A DNA stretch of 64,000 bases from Pohlia nutans (taxonomy: Eukaryota; Streptophyta; Bryopsida; Bryales; Mniaceae). Positions 42,603 through 51,990 of this stretch are shown here, piece by piece. A program made the translations under genes and the position numbers. Position 1 is the first letter of the stretch. Every line of letters begins with the position of its first letter. Below the pieces are notes generated by a model. That model was not told where the DNA came from, ran no database searches, and worked only from the letters and a program-made list of their open reading frames with translations. The stretch lies in the NCBI GenBank assembly GCA_022496805.1, contig CM040094.1, positions 19,615,501 through 19,679,500 on the forward strand. Direction: 5' to 3'.

Positions 42603-43023
42603 TGTTAACCGTAAAATAGGAGTATCGGTAGGTCTACCGATCTCAGTTTTACCTAGGTAATTTTCCAAGTTACCCCAGTAGGTAGATCTAGGAAACACTT
42701 TTTTACCGATCTGACCTAACTGTCAGTTCTGGTTGTACTGTGGTATATAAGCAATAGAGCCAAGTAACCTCATTGGCATGCTCCATTTTCCCAGACTATT
42801 GTCTTGTACTCAAAGTAGTGTCTTCCGAATTCTCCCCTACCGAGTGACTTTCTGTATGCCATTGGTTGTTCTGGTCAGTTTGTCTTCCCGTAGTTTCGCG
42901 ATAACTCACTTAGCCTTGCGTATTCCTCTGTCTCTTCAGTTACTTTCCTTCTCCTCTGTAGCTAGTAATCCCCCGGTATTGATTACCGAGTAGGTTCCTA
43001 CCAAGGGGAGCTACCAGAAGACA
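42603..43023 (+). repeat. 3' LTR of element A
   Basis: It begins TGTTAACCG right after the polypurine tract, the same nine bases that start the LTR of element B. The end is placed at CA 43022-43023 (AGAAGACA) by the TG...CA rule only, because no second LTR exists for comparison. A TATA box is present. The total length of about 421 bp is therefore an estimate. Confidence 0.7.
42744..42750 (+). promoter_or_regulatory. TATA box in LTR of element A
   Basis: TATATAA in the context GGTATATAAGCAA, about 140 bases into the LTR, where a retrotransposon U3 promoter is expected. Confidence 0.6.
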
Positions 43024-43818
43024 TGGTTGCAGGATCGCCTCGACCAGCCAAACGTCGGCAAAAGCAGACGACGACAGTGAGGTTCTCCGGTACGCCAGTT
43101 CTCGAGGATGCGATTCAGATACCAATCGAGAACTTGGAGAAAGAATCCAACGCATCGGCAACACTTGTTGCAGCCAGCCAATCTAAAAGACGACAGAAGG
43201 AACGTCTATATCAGCACCCAGGGAAAACGGCGGAGGGGAAGGACGTAGACTTTGACGACTGTCGAGAAGAGCTAAAGCAATTTAAGAACATAAGTGCGCC
43301 AATGTACATATGGGGGCAAGACTTCACGAAAGAGATCGACGTGGATCACATGATCAATGCACCAATAGAATTTAAGTACCGCCCATTCCATGAAACATGT
43401 TGCAAGAATCTGTTTGAGATTTATTTGACTGGGATACACCCGCCCAAGCAGACCTTGACTCTCATGCCCAAGGTACACAAAGAAGCCATGCTACTTTGAT
43501 AATGTAAAAGATGGAGAATTTTACATTATCAATGGGCAACATTCTGTGGCGGCTGCAAAGAAACTGTTGGCTCTTGATTGAGTTGATCCCGAGCGCCAGA
43601 AAACGTACAAGACTTGGCAATGTGACTTCGTGTGGACCGAGAATAAGATGCTGCTGCCAGAGCTGTCACGGTGCACAAATAACACCAATCAACACAAGTG
43701 GGATTCGCCGGAGTATCTTCTGCACCTGAAGTACTGCCGAGATCTGTGGATCACCTATGGGAGACCAGATCCAAAGAACCCCGGCAAACCAAGGTCTGAA
43801 GCGAGGAAGATCTTCAAG

Positions 43819-43943
43819 GTGCACTGGCATAGTACAATTGAATACTAGCATTGTGCCATCTATTCATCTCAAATTTTCATTATTAGACTGCATGTCACTT
43901 GAACCAGTGGTCAAATGACTACTGGCACAATGGAGTTTTGCAG
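43819..43943 (+). other. Predicted intron in the disrupted host-like gene
   Basis: Donor AAG/GTGCAC and acceptor TTTTGCAG/GAATTTC; removal joins two open frames in phase 0 (ARKIFK to EFQEKAVE). It contains one copy of the 22-bp palindrome at 43904-43925. Confidence 0.5.
43904..43925. repeat. 22-bp dispersed palindrome, copy 1
   Basis: CCAGTGGTCAA followed by ATGACTACTGG, one of six near-palindromic copies with core around CAATTG (here CAAATG). It lies in the predicted intron left of element B. Confidence 0.7.
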
Positions 43944-44393
43944 GAATTTCAAGAAAAAGCAGTGGAAACTTTGAACGCTATGACTTTCAAGAATGCCAAT
44001 AAGACCGCCATGGAGTACTAGGGTGAGTTCTTGGTCATTTGTGGATCGGACGACTTGTACAATGGCATCCACAACGCACTTGAGTGGTATGCGTGAACTC
44101 CGACACTGGAAGAAAAATGAAGGTCGACTGCAAAGACAAGTGGGTTCGAAAACTGACCAAGGCATTCCCATTCAAGTGTTTGCGTGGCTTAGGGACTGAC
44201 TCACTCCTTGAGCTAGTGCAGAAAATTATTGCCGGCTTGACAGTCAAAGGGGAGCTACTGAAGGAAGACAATGCAGTTCCCAAAGTGTATTTGAGGAGTA
44301 CTCGGCCGAGAAGCAAACACTGCTGTAGCTTGAAGGACTGGACGAACAGAAAAAAGGTGAAAAATTCCATCATGCGTTGGCTCAATAAGAAGT

Positions 44394-44935
44394 TGTTAAG
44401 GCTGTTTTCTAGAAACCGACCTTAAACGAATGAAGCTACTCCGCCCAAGACTATTCCACTCTGGTCTAGTTTCTAGAGATTGAGGGGAGTAGTAAGAGGT
44501 TTCTACTATGAAGAATGAACTGTCGGCTAAGGAAAAGCACCCGTATGCTAGTAAGTCGACTTCTGCATACCCACAGACTACTGCAACTATCCAAGATACA
44601 ACCACAAGGAATGATTCAAGAGCAGGAAACAGCAGTAGTCTAGCAGCAGTAGTCTAACATACTAGTACGCACAAGAAGAGCTTAAGACAAGAATGAAGTA
44701 CAACTCAGGCTGCCAGAAAGATGTACAAATGGTATAGCAACAACTCTCTCAAAGAGAGTGAAGGTACATATAGGAGACTAGTCTGACAGTGTGTCAGACT
44801 GGTTGACCGGAAAAGTTGGGTCGACCAGTCTGTACCAGCCTGTACTGCCACGTGTCTCCTGCTGGGTCTATTCCTGCCGGGTATAGACTAGCCTACTCTT
44901 AGCCTAAGGGAATATCAACTAATATTCGGTTAACA
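44394..44935 (-). repeat. 3' LTR of element B (complete, 542 bp)
   Basis: Bounded by TGTTAA and TTAACA, a perfect 6-bp terminal inverted repeat of TG...CA type. The right-hand end (LTR start on the minus strand, TGTTAACCG) directly follows the polypurine tract. Bases 44394-44803 match the other LTR; 44804-44935 have no counterpart there. Confidence 0.92.
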
Positions 44936-44949
44936 TTACCCTCCCTCTG
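44936..44949 (-). promoter_or_regulatory. Polypurine tract of element B
   Basis: On the minus strand CAGAGGGAGGGTAA immediately precedes the LTR start TGTTAACCG. Confidence 0.82.
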
Positions 44950-45066
44950 AGCTAAGTACACTCCTGTGGACTTTAGACTACCCCGGTCGGTGACTAGGAA
45001 AATTTGTTCACGAGGAATGACAAAATTACCCGCGGTCAAGTAATCGACCTAGCTGAGGTCGAGTCA

Positions 45067-46701
45067 TCAGTCGTGGACGTCGCTAGAGTCCTGGGTCATG
45101 CCTGGCGAGCGGATATCGGAAGGCATTCCTGAGAAGTCGAACCCCAGAGAGTGTGGTGAAGAGATTACCGGTAAGTCGACTGAGGTGTTGTCGACTGATG
45201 GTATAGGTGCTGTCATCATCTGGTCGGGTGCTAGGGTCTGCTGATCCTGCTGCTGCTGTGGAGAAGGAGGGTGTGGAGTGGCTGGCTGCTGTTGCACCGT
45301 GTCTTGAAGGTTGACTGGCGGTGGTGGCTGATCTTGTTGCTGCTGATCGCGGTCTTTGTCTTCATTGGTCGACTCGCTGTCGTCTTCGTCTTCGTCCTCA
45401 CTTAACTTGACGTCGGTAGTCAAGACCTCGTCTTCGTCAGTCGACTGGTTCTCCCAGAGCGAATGGTCGGGTTCGAGGTGGCTCGTATCCTCCTCTTCGT
45501 CTTCGTCGACTGCTGGAATCTCCAAGTCCGGGTGGTCGAGCTGAAGTTGGTCGAGTTGCCTGCGGTACATGTTGAGCTGGTGGCGGTCTGTGCTGAGGGT
45601 GTGCTTGAGAACCTTGATACGATTTCTTGCCTTGAGTCGGAGTCGGTACTTGCGCGCTCGAAGCTTGTGTAACTGCAGCTCCCGACTTGCGAATTGGCGG
45701 GACTTTTCCTCGTTGTCCTGGAGTAGTAGGTCGAGTCGGTTATTGGAGTTGACTATCTCCCTCCGAGCTTGCTGAAGACTGAGCTGGGTTGATGCTACCT
45801 CGGCTCGTGCCGCTTCAAGTTCGTTTCGTGCTACCACGAGCTCGCTCTGGTGTTTCTGTTCCTGTTGTCGACTACTGTGGAGGTCGGCTTCTAGCTGGGT
45901 CAATTTGTTGTCGGTCTGACTCTTCTCCTCCGTGACGGTGGTGAGAGTAGTACGGAGTCTTGCCAGTTCGATGGTGAGGTTGTCGACTTGTTGCTTGTAC
46001 GTTGTGGAGTCCTTGGTCAGTCGACTACTCTCCAATCGGTGGCGGTCGAGCTCGGCTTGAAGGGTGGTTTTTGCTTGAACCGCCTCGAACAAGAGGAGGT
46101 TCACTCGGGAGCCGACATCCTCGAGTCGACCTACTGCTCCTTGGTCGTCCTCCAAGCGCTGGCGCCAATGCATTGCTAGTGTCGTAGCTCGTGATGTTGG
46201 TGAGTCGGGTGCGGGTCGATTGACCCCAGGTGATGGCGGCGGTCGAGTCGTGGGGGAGACGGGTGGTGGCTGGCGAAATTCGCCGGTTGGTGCCGCTCCA
46301 TATGCCGCTTCGAGGTTGAGCGGCGCGAAGTCGGATAGAGAAGGCGGAGGTGTGTCCGGGATGGGAGTCTCTTTTGGCGTTGGTGGAGGAGTCGACTGGG
46401 CCTCACTGTCGGATGAAGTCAGGTCGACCTGTCGAGGTACAAACTGACTCAAGGGTGTGAGTTTACCTCGTTTGGCACGTTTCTCTAGTCGCTCTTGGTC
46501 CCGCTTGCGTGCGAGTGAGGAGCGCGTCTCTCTTCGTTCTGTGGTCGGTTGGCTCCCAATAGTGGCTGTCGGTGCTACTGGGTCGGGTGTAGTTTGTGGA
46601 CTAGGGGGTCGAGCAGTCGATGTTTGGCCCTGGTCGACTGGTCGGGGCGGCCGAACATGGTCCTTCGAGGTGCGGTCGGCTCCAAGCCCGCCTTGGAACA
46701 C
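45067..46701 (-). pseudogene. ORF3 C-terminal part of element B: coiled coil and acidic/Gln-rich tail
   Basis: An open frame of about 544 codons. It has a Pro/Thr/Ser-rich, basic beginning, a coiled coil of roughly 200 residues (landmarks LQAELDRHRLESSRL, LARLRTTLTTVTEEK, ARNELEAARAEVAST), a basic stretch (KLRARKYRLRLKARNRIK), then a strongly acidic region (DEDEEED, SEDEDEDD) and Gln/Pro runs. It overlaps the preceding ORF by 127 bases in another frame. In element A the matching parts share one frame, so the overlap here is best read as a frameshift within a single ancestral ORF3. The first codon in the open stretch is GTG; no independent start is supported. Confidence 0.75.
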
Positions 46702-48485
46702 GATGTAGTCGGGTCCTCGGGAGTTGTTTCCGAGTTCTCCGACTGTCGACGTCGGTCTTTGGTGTTCTGCTGGGCGACTGTTTGGTGTGCATATTCTTCG
46801 TCAGTGCTAGGAAAATAAGACTCAAGAAGGAAGTCTAATACCTCGGCTGAAGGGCAGATCGTGGTCTTCGTGGTCTGCATCGCCTTGATGTCGATGGCGA
46901 TCGAGTTGAACATCCATGTCGCCCAGTCCCATTGCATGGCGCGGTCGATCAGGGCCTCGACTGTGCAGACTCCGTCGAGCATTTCCTTGCTGATGTAGAT
47001 CGTCTTGCGTTTGAACCTGAGGCCTTGAATGAATGCCGTCAGTCTCCTGTGGTGTTCGGGTTTGCAGTGGCAGATGCTGTAGCCCACGGCAGTCCTGCTG
47101 GCTGCAGAATATTCTTCTAACCGACCCGGTGGGAACTCCGCAGGGTCGATTGGCTGGATAGTAATGCCAAATGGCAGTTTGAGAACCTCGTGAATCACAG
47201 TCGGGTCGACTGTGACTGTATGTGTGCGGACTCGCGCGGTGATCTTCTTGTTGGGGAGGTCGACTACCGCAGCGTTGACGAACTCCTCAATCAGCTCCAT
47301 GCGTGGCGCGCGTTGAGGGTTGTCCCAGTCAAGTGCTACAAAGTCTGAAACGCCGATCGCCTTGATGAAGTCGGCCTCAGTCGTGTTTTCAGCGGCGTAC
47401 TCGCGCCATTCCCGCATCGGCCGCATCGACTGAAAGGCGAGGGTTTTGTAGAGTCCCTCCCTAGTGCTGATCGGGATTTCGTAACTCGGTGGTGCGGAGG
47501 ACCAAAGGCGTCGGGGGCCGCGATCAGTCGACTTGCCTTTCGCCATCGATCGGTCGGCTGCAAATCTGCGCACAAGGAGACAAGAGAAAGGCCGGCGTAG
47601 TTCCGAAGTCGGCTTGCACACAGTCGGCTGCAGTGGCGATGGGCGTGGTCGTTTCCTACTCAATCTACTCTCGATTATCTCTCGCACAGTCGGGCTACGG
47701 GGTCGCTTGATTACTCGTCGCCGTTCTTCTCGTGATAGTCTAAATCGCTTGCTAAGAATGCATAAGGCGAGGGCCGCAGAGTGGCGGTCGGCCGGAGGAG
47801 AAGGGAAGGAGGGAGGAGAGTGAGAAATGGGAGATAGAAGGCGCGCGGCCTGTGGGTCGGGTGGAGAGGAAGCTAATGGCGAGGAGGCAAGAGGAGGAAG
47901 AAGGGGTGCGGCCATGGTGCTAAATAACTGCCCTATGGGCCTTGCATTCAAAACTGAGAAGATAGGTGAGGGCGGCGGCCATAAATATGGCGGCTCTTCT
48001 AGGGTTTGACCGGTCGGGTTGACCAGTCGGGTCGACCAGTTGAGTCGACCCACGGTAACTAGGTCGGGTCGGTTCCGTTGCTGTCGGTTGGGCTCATCTT
48101 CGTTCTGTTCTAGTGTTGACCTAATCTCTAATTTGCTAATGAGTGGGCTGGCCAAGTCGGTTGGAGGTTGCTCGCCTAGAACTCGGTAGGGTTTGAGTTT
48201 GTTGACGTTGACTACTACCGGGTCGGGGTCAAAGTGTTGGATGCTGACTAGGAGGACAGTGTTGTTGGGGAGGGTATACTGGACACGATATGGGCCGAAC
48301 CATTTGCTACGAAGTTTACCGGTATGGACATTTGTCCCTTTCGGGTGCCATAGGACGTAGTCGCCTACATTGTATCGAGTCGACTGACCTTGGGTGTGGG
48401 CCCACTGGGCTCGGTTCCACTGTTGTGCGCCGTGGTGGGTGGCTGCTGTCAGTCGGGTCTCGTCTAACTTCTCGAGTTCGGCGGC
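46575..48485 (-). pseudogene. Integrase C-terminus fused in frame to ORF3 globular domain (element B)
   Basis: The frame is open from just after TGA 48488-48486 down to 46575, about 637 codons. It starts with the integrase C-terminal module (GPYRVQYTLPNNTVLL, VNVNKLKPYRV), continues through a Pro/Ser/Arg-rich stretch, and then the ORF3 globular domain at about 47450-46790 (EWREYAA, FVNAAV, HTVTVDPTVIHEVLKLP, FKRKTIYISKE, WDWATWMF, CPSAEVLDFL). The equivalent motifs occur in the same order in element A. Pol and ORF3 therefore form one polyprotein frame here, with no stop between them. No enzyme motif, signal peptide or membrane helix was seen. Function unknown. Confidence 0.75.
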
Positions 48486-50033
48486 TCAGGCTGCTAGTAC
48501 TCACCTGGGAGTGAAGTTGGTAGTCGATGTCGACCGTTGGGTCGGGATGATGTATTCGGTTGGCATCAATGGCGTTAGACCATACACCAATTAGAAAGGT
48601 GTGTGGCCTGTGCTAACTTTGTATGCCGTTCGGTAAGCAAACAGGACCGTGTGGAGCTGTAAGTCCCAGTCGGTTCGATTCTTGTTGACTAGCTTTTGGA
48701 GCATTCGGACTATGACCTTGTTGGTCGACTCGGCTTGGCCGTTGCCTTGCGGATAGTATGTCGTTGAAGTCGTGTGTCGGAGTAAGAAATGCTCGGTGAG
48801 AGTGTGCACCGTGCTATTGATAAAATGGGTACCCTGGTCGCTTACGAGGTGCAGTGGACATCCATACCTGGTCAGGATTGCCTCGTAGAGGAACTGTGCG
48901 GTCTCCCTAGCGGTGTTTCCTCGGAGAGCTCTAGCCTCGACCCATTTGGTGGCATAGTCGGTAGCCACCAAAATGTATCGACAGGCTGTATGTCGGGTCT
49001 TCTTGACGGGGCCTATGAAGTCGAGTCCCCATTTCATAAACGGTTCTGCGGGTAGTTGGGTGACGAGCTTCGAGGAGACTGTCTTGGGTAGTCCGCCAGT
49101 CTTCTGGCATTCATGACACGACTGGCAGTACTGGACAGCGTCTTGGTGTAGAGTCGGCCACCAGTAGCCTGCGTCTAGTATTTTCCGGACAGTGATGTCA
49201 TGAGAAAAATGTCCTCCCGCGTTGCCTTTGTGTAATTCTTGGAGGATTGTTGTCGGCTGACTGCCGGTCAGGACTAGTCGGAGCTGGTGGTCCTTGTCGA
49301 GTCGGTATAGTTGTCCGTCGAGTACTTGATACGAAATGGCTTTGTGAGCGATTCGCTTGCGAGCCTCTTTTGTCATGTGGGTTGGAAAAGTCCCGGTAGT
49401 CAAGTAGTCGACTATCGGGTGTAGCCAGTCGGGTTCGGTGGAAAATAGTTGTGCGTCGACTGTCTGGTCGGGTATGCCTATGGCTGGCTCGGCCCCTTCA
49501 TTTCGTGATAGTGCGTCGGCTACTCCATGTATTTTGCCTGGTTTATAAACCACAGTGAAGTCGAATTCAAGAAACAGTAGTAGCCAGCGTGCCAGTCGAC
49601 CCGATACATGAGGTTTGTTGATCAAGTACTGGAGCGCCAGGTGGTCGACATAGAAGACGAACTTATTACCTAGGAGGTAATGGCGGAATTTGTTGATGGC
49701 GTACACCATTGCGAGGGCTTCCTTCTCGGTTGTTGTATAGTTCTTCTCTGCTTTGTTGAGTAGTCGAGAAGCGTAAGCAATCGGCTGGTCGATGTTGCCG
49801 GTCGGGTTCTGTGCTAGCATCGCCCCGACTGCTATGTCGGATGCGTCTGTGTGTATGTGGAAGTCGAGTGACCAGTCGACTCCGATCAGGATTGGTGCAG
49901 TCTGGTATCGATCCTTGATGGTCTGATATGCGGTTGCGCACGCCGGTGTCCAGCCGAACGGTTCGCCTTTCCTGGTCAGCTTGGTGATGGGTTCCATGAT
50001 GGCAGCATAATTCTTGATGAAGCATCGGTTGAA
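48486..50033 (-). pseudogene. pol: RNase H and integrase of Pol (element B)
   Basis: Numbering from the Met at 49997. RNase H: Asp51 in HTDASD, Glu93 in TEKEALA, Asp118 in YVDH, Asp161 in ADALSR. Integrase zinc domain: His256, His263, Cys291, Cys294. Catalytic core: Asp326 (GLDFIGP), Asp387 (SDQGTHF), Glu423 (PQGNGQAES), with the DD35E spacing of integrases. The frame is intact for 468 codons, then meets TAA at 48591 and two TGA codons at 48501 and 48486, each where element A has Gln or Arg. This is the best preserved enzyme block in either element. Confidence 0.94.
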
Positions 50034-50738
50034 CTAGGCTAGGCCGTTAAACGTCTGAATGGCTTTGACGTCCTTTGGTGATGGAATGTCGACTAGGGCT
50101 TGGATTTTCTTTGGATCCGGAAACTTGCCTTCCCGTCCTACAATGTAGCCCAAAATTACACCAGAAGGAACATAGAATATACATTTTTCTGGATTGAGGC
50201 TTACCCCGTACTGTTGACATCGGTCGAAGACTAGTCTGAGCTTCGGTAGGTGGGAGTCGATGTCACTGTAGACACTGAAATCGTCTAGGAATAGCTTCAT
50301 GAAGTCGCCCAGGTACTCTTTGAAGATCTGGTTGACGATGCGCTGGTAGGTAGGCGGGGCGTTCTTCAATCCAAACGGCATCACGACCCATACATACGCG
50401 CCCCATTCGGTAATAAACGCTGTTTTGGGGCGGTCGGTCGGGTCGATCCGTACCTGGTGGTAGCCTGAGAAACAGTCGATGAAGGAGTAGGCTTCATAGC
50501 CTATGACTGCGTCGAGTACCTCGTCCGTGAACGGAAGGGGGTACGGGTCTTTCTTGGTTGCTGCAGTAAGTCGACGGAAATCTACGCATATCCGGAGTTT
50601 CCCATTCTTCTTGGGGACCACGACTATTGGGGATAGCCATGTCGCCTGGTCGACTGGTGCGATGAATCCTGCTTTTAGAAGTCGTTCCAGGTCGTCCTTT
50701 ACTGCTTGTGCATAATTCGGGTTCATCCGGTATCGTGC
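50034..50738 (-). pseudogene. pol: Reverse transcriptase of Pol (element B)
   Basis: From the Met at 50726: WLSPIVVVPKKNGKLRICVDF, then FIDCFSGYHQVRI, FGLKNAPPTYQR and catalytic FLDDF (Asp148-149). It is bounded by in-frame TAA at 50739 upstream and TAG at 50034 downstream. In both places element A has a Gln codon and the flanking residues agree, so these are nonsense changes inside one frame. Confidence 0.93.
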
Positions 50739-51990
50739 TTAGTGACTAGGCGAGATGGTCGGGTCGAGCTCGATCCGATGAGTCGCTATGTGTTCCGGTA
50801 TGCCTCGCAGATCTTCGTAAGAGAAGGCGAAAATGTCGATGTATTCCTTGAACAGGGATTCTGCGCTAGCTCTGAGACTAGGGATCAAATTTGCATTCAG
50901 CCTCAACAGCTTGGGGTCGGTAGAGGTACCGACGTTGACATGGTCGAGTCGATCCTCCTCATTGTGATTCCAATGGGCAATGTCCATGAATCACAGCTTG
51001 TCTTGTATTGGTGTCTCATCTACCAACATTGTTCCTGGTCTATGTTGAATACCTTGGTGCCCAGGGGTACTGGCCGTCGGAGTCGGTTCCGTTCCAGACT
51101 GGTCGACTGTCGACTCGGTAGCTAGGAGGTTCCAGTCGATTGTGCCCATTGTGTGGAGGGTCGGGTCGGAGGCCATCAAAATTTCCTCCTCTTCATCGGT
51201 GATTCCTTCCGCGAAGTTGTAACAGACAAGCGCATGTGGTGTAACCGCCTCGTATTCTAACTGTCGATTTATCTTGACGGTCTTGACTGTGCCATTGCCC
51301 ATGATCTGCACTTCATTGTTGCCCCAGTTGTGTATGACTTTGGCATGTCGAAGCCAGGGTCGACCGAGTAATAACCGGTAGTCTGACTGGACTGTCGAGC
51401 AGTCGATGACTATAAGCGTGACTATGTAGGGGATGCCATGAATGTGAATTTTGACATCCCTGATCAATCCTTTGGGTCGTGCCATTAGCCATCTTGAGGT
51501 TGAATAATGCGGGTGACGGCTTCGCTAGTCCCAACCGTCGGCGTTCATCTTCGGTGATCGCATTGACGCCGGAGCCGCCATCGATTAGAACGTCGTCGAC
51601 CATGTTTTTACCGACTGATACTGTGATGACTGGCATGTGTTTGTCGATGACTGCTGCAGCGGCGATCGTCACCTCTTCTGTAGTCGAGTAGGGTAACGCT
51701 TGAGTCGACTCTGGGTCTGAATGCGTCAGTCGATCCTTAACCAGTTTGGTGAGGGTCGGTGATAACTGTAGTAAGTCACGGATCGAAACCTGCAATTTGC
51801 AGTCTTGGAGTTGATCGAGGATCTGCTGCTGGACGGCGCCGAATGCGATGCTGCCTTGGTCGACTGTGGCCGGAGTCGGTTGGTCTCGATTGTCTTGAAG
51901 AATGATCGTTTGTTGCGGTAATGCCTCCGTGTCCCAGTCGAGTGAGGGTGAGTCCTCAGTCGACTTTGGGTCTTTAGTGGAAGTCGTTGT
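50739..51990 (-). pseudogene. pol: Aspartic protease and linker of Pol (element B)
   Basis: The protease active site is VLIDGGSGVNAI (Asp at residue 72 from the Met at 51795). A one-base frameshift at about 51483 moves the downstream half (RDVKIHIHGIPYIVTL, LLLGRPWLRHAK) to another frame. Element A has this stretch in one frame, so the shift is a mutation and not a programmed site. An in-frame TGA occurs at 50991, two codons before another Met. The linker continues into the FSYEDLRGIPEH segment that precedes reverse transcriptase. Confidence 0.88.

Larger units (their letters stand above)
35430..43023 (+). mobile_element. Ty3/gypsy LTR retrotransposon A, 5'-truncated and decayed
   Basis: Order on the plus strand: two gag zinc knuckles, aspartic protease, reverse transcriptase, RNase H, integrase, an extra ORF3, a polypurine tract and a 3' LTR. 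This domain order is that of Ty3/gypsy (Metaviridae-type) elements. No chromodomain follows the integrase GPY module, so it belongs with the non-chromoviral plant group, by inference. The 5' LTR, primer-binding site and most of gag are missing; the junction lies between the minisatellite and the first zinc knuckle (35408-35460). Frameshifts near 35795, 38535-38770, 38963 and 39670, and in-frame stops at 36993, 41724 and 42015, show it is inactive. It is homologous in every domain to element B but clearly diverged. Confidence 0.93.
43024..44393 (+). pseudogene. Left part of a disrupted host-like gene with a ParB-like motif
   Basis: The coding frame runs from 43024 to about 43490 (basic start PAKRRQK; later KYRPFHETCCKNLFEIYL) and shifts frame at about 43491. 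It continues to 43818 with EFYIINGQHSVAAAKKLL, which resembles the DGxHRxxAA signature of ParB/sulfiredoxin-fold proteins; a TGA interrupts at about 43577. A plausible intron at 43819-43943 (AAG/GTGCAC ... TTTTGCAG/GAA) keeps the frame and is followed by EFQEKAVETLNAMTF and a TAG. A further open stretch (44084-44393) contains LKDWTNRKKVKNSIM. The sequence stops at the LTR of element B. The ATG at 43023 overlaps the LTR end of element A, so the true start is unknown. ParB-like assignment is tentative; the family is otherwise unrecognised. Confidence 0.45.

Noticed and set aside
39669..46701. ORF3 as a retroviral-type envelope gene
   Set aside because: Position fits, but no signal peptide, membrane helix or cleavage site is visible, and it shares the pol frame in element B.
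48290..48594. Plus-strand ORFs overlapping integrase and ORF3 of element B, and similar ones at 45356-46838 and 47489-48009
   Set aside because: Antisense shadows of the minus-strand polyprotein, whose domains are unmistakable.
51300..51490. Programmed frameshift in the protease region of element B
   Set aside because: Element A encodes the same stretch in one frame, so the change in B is a mutation.
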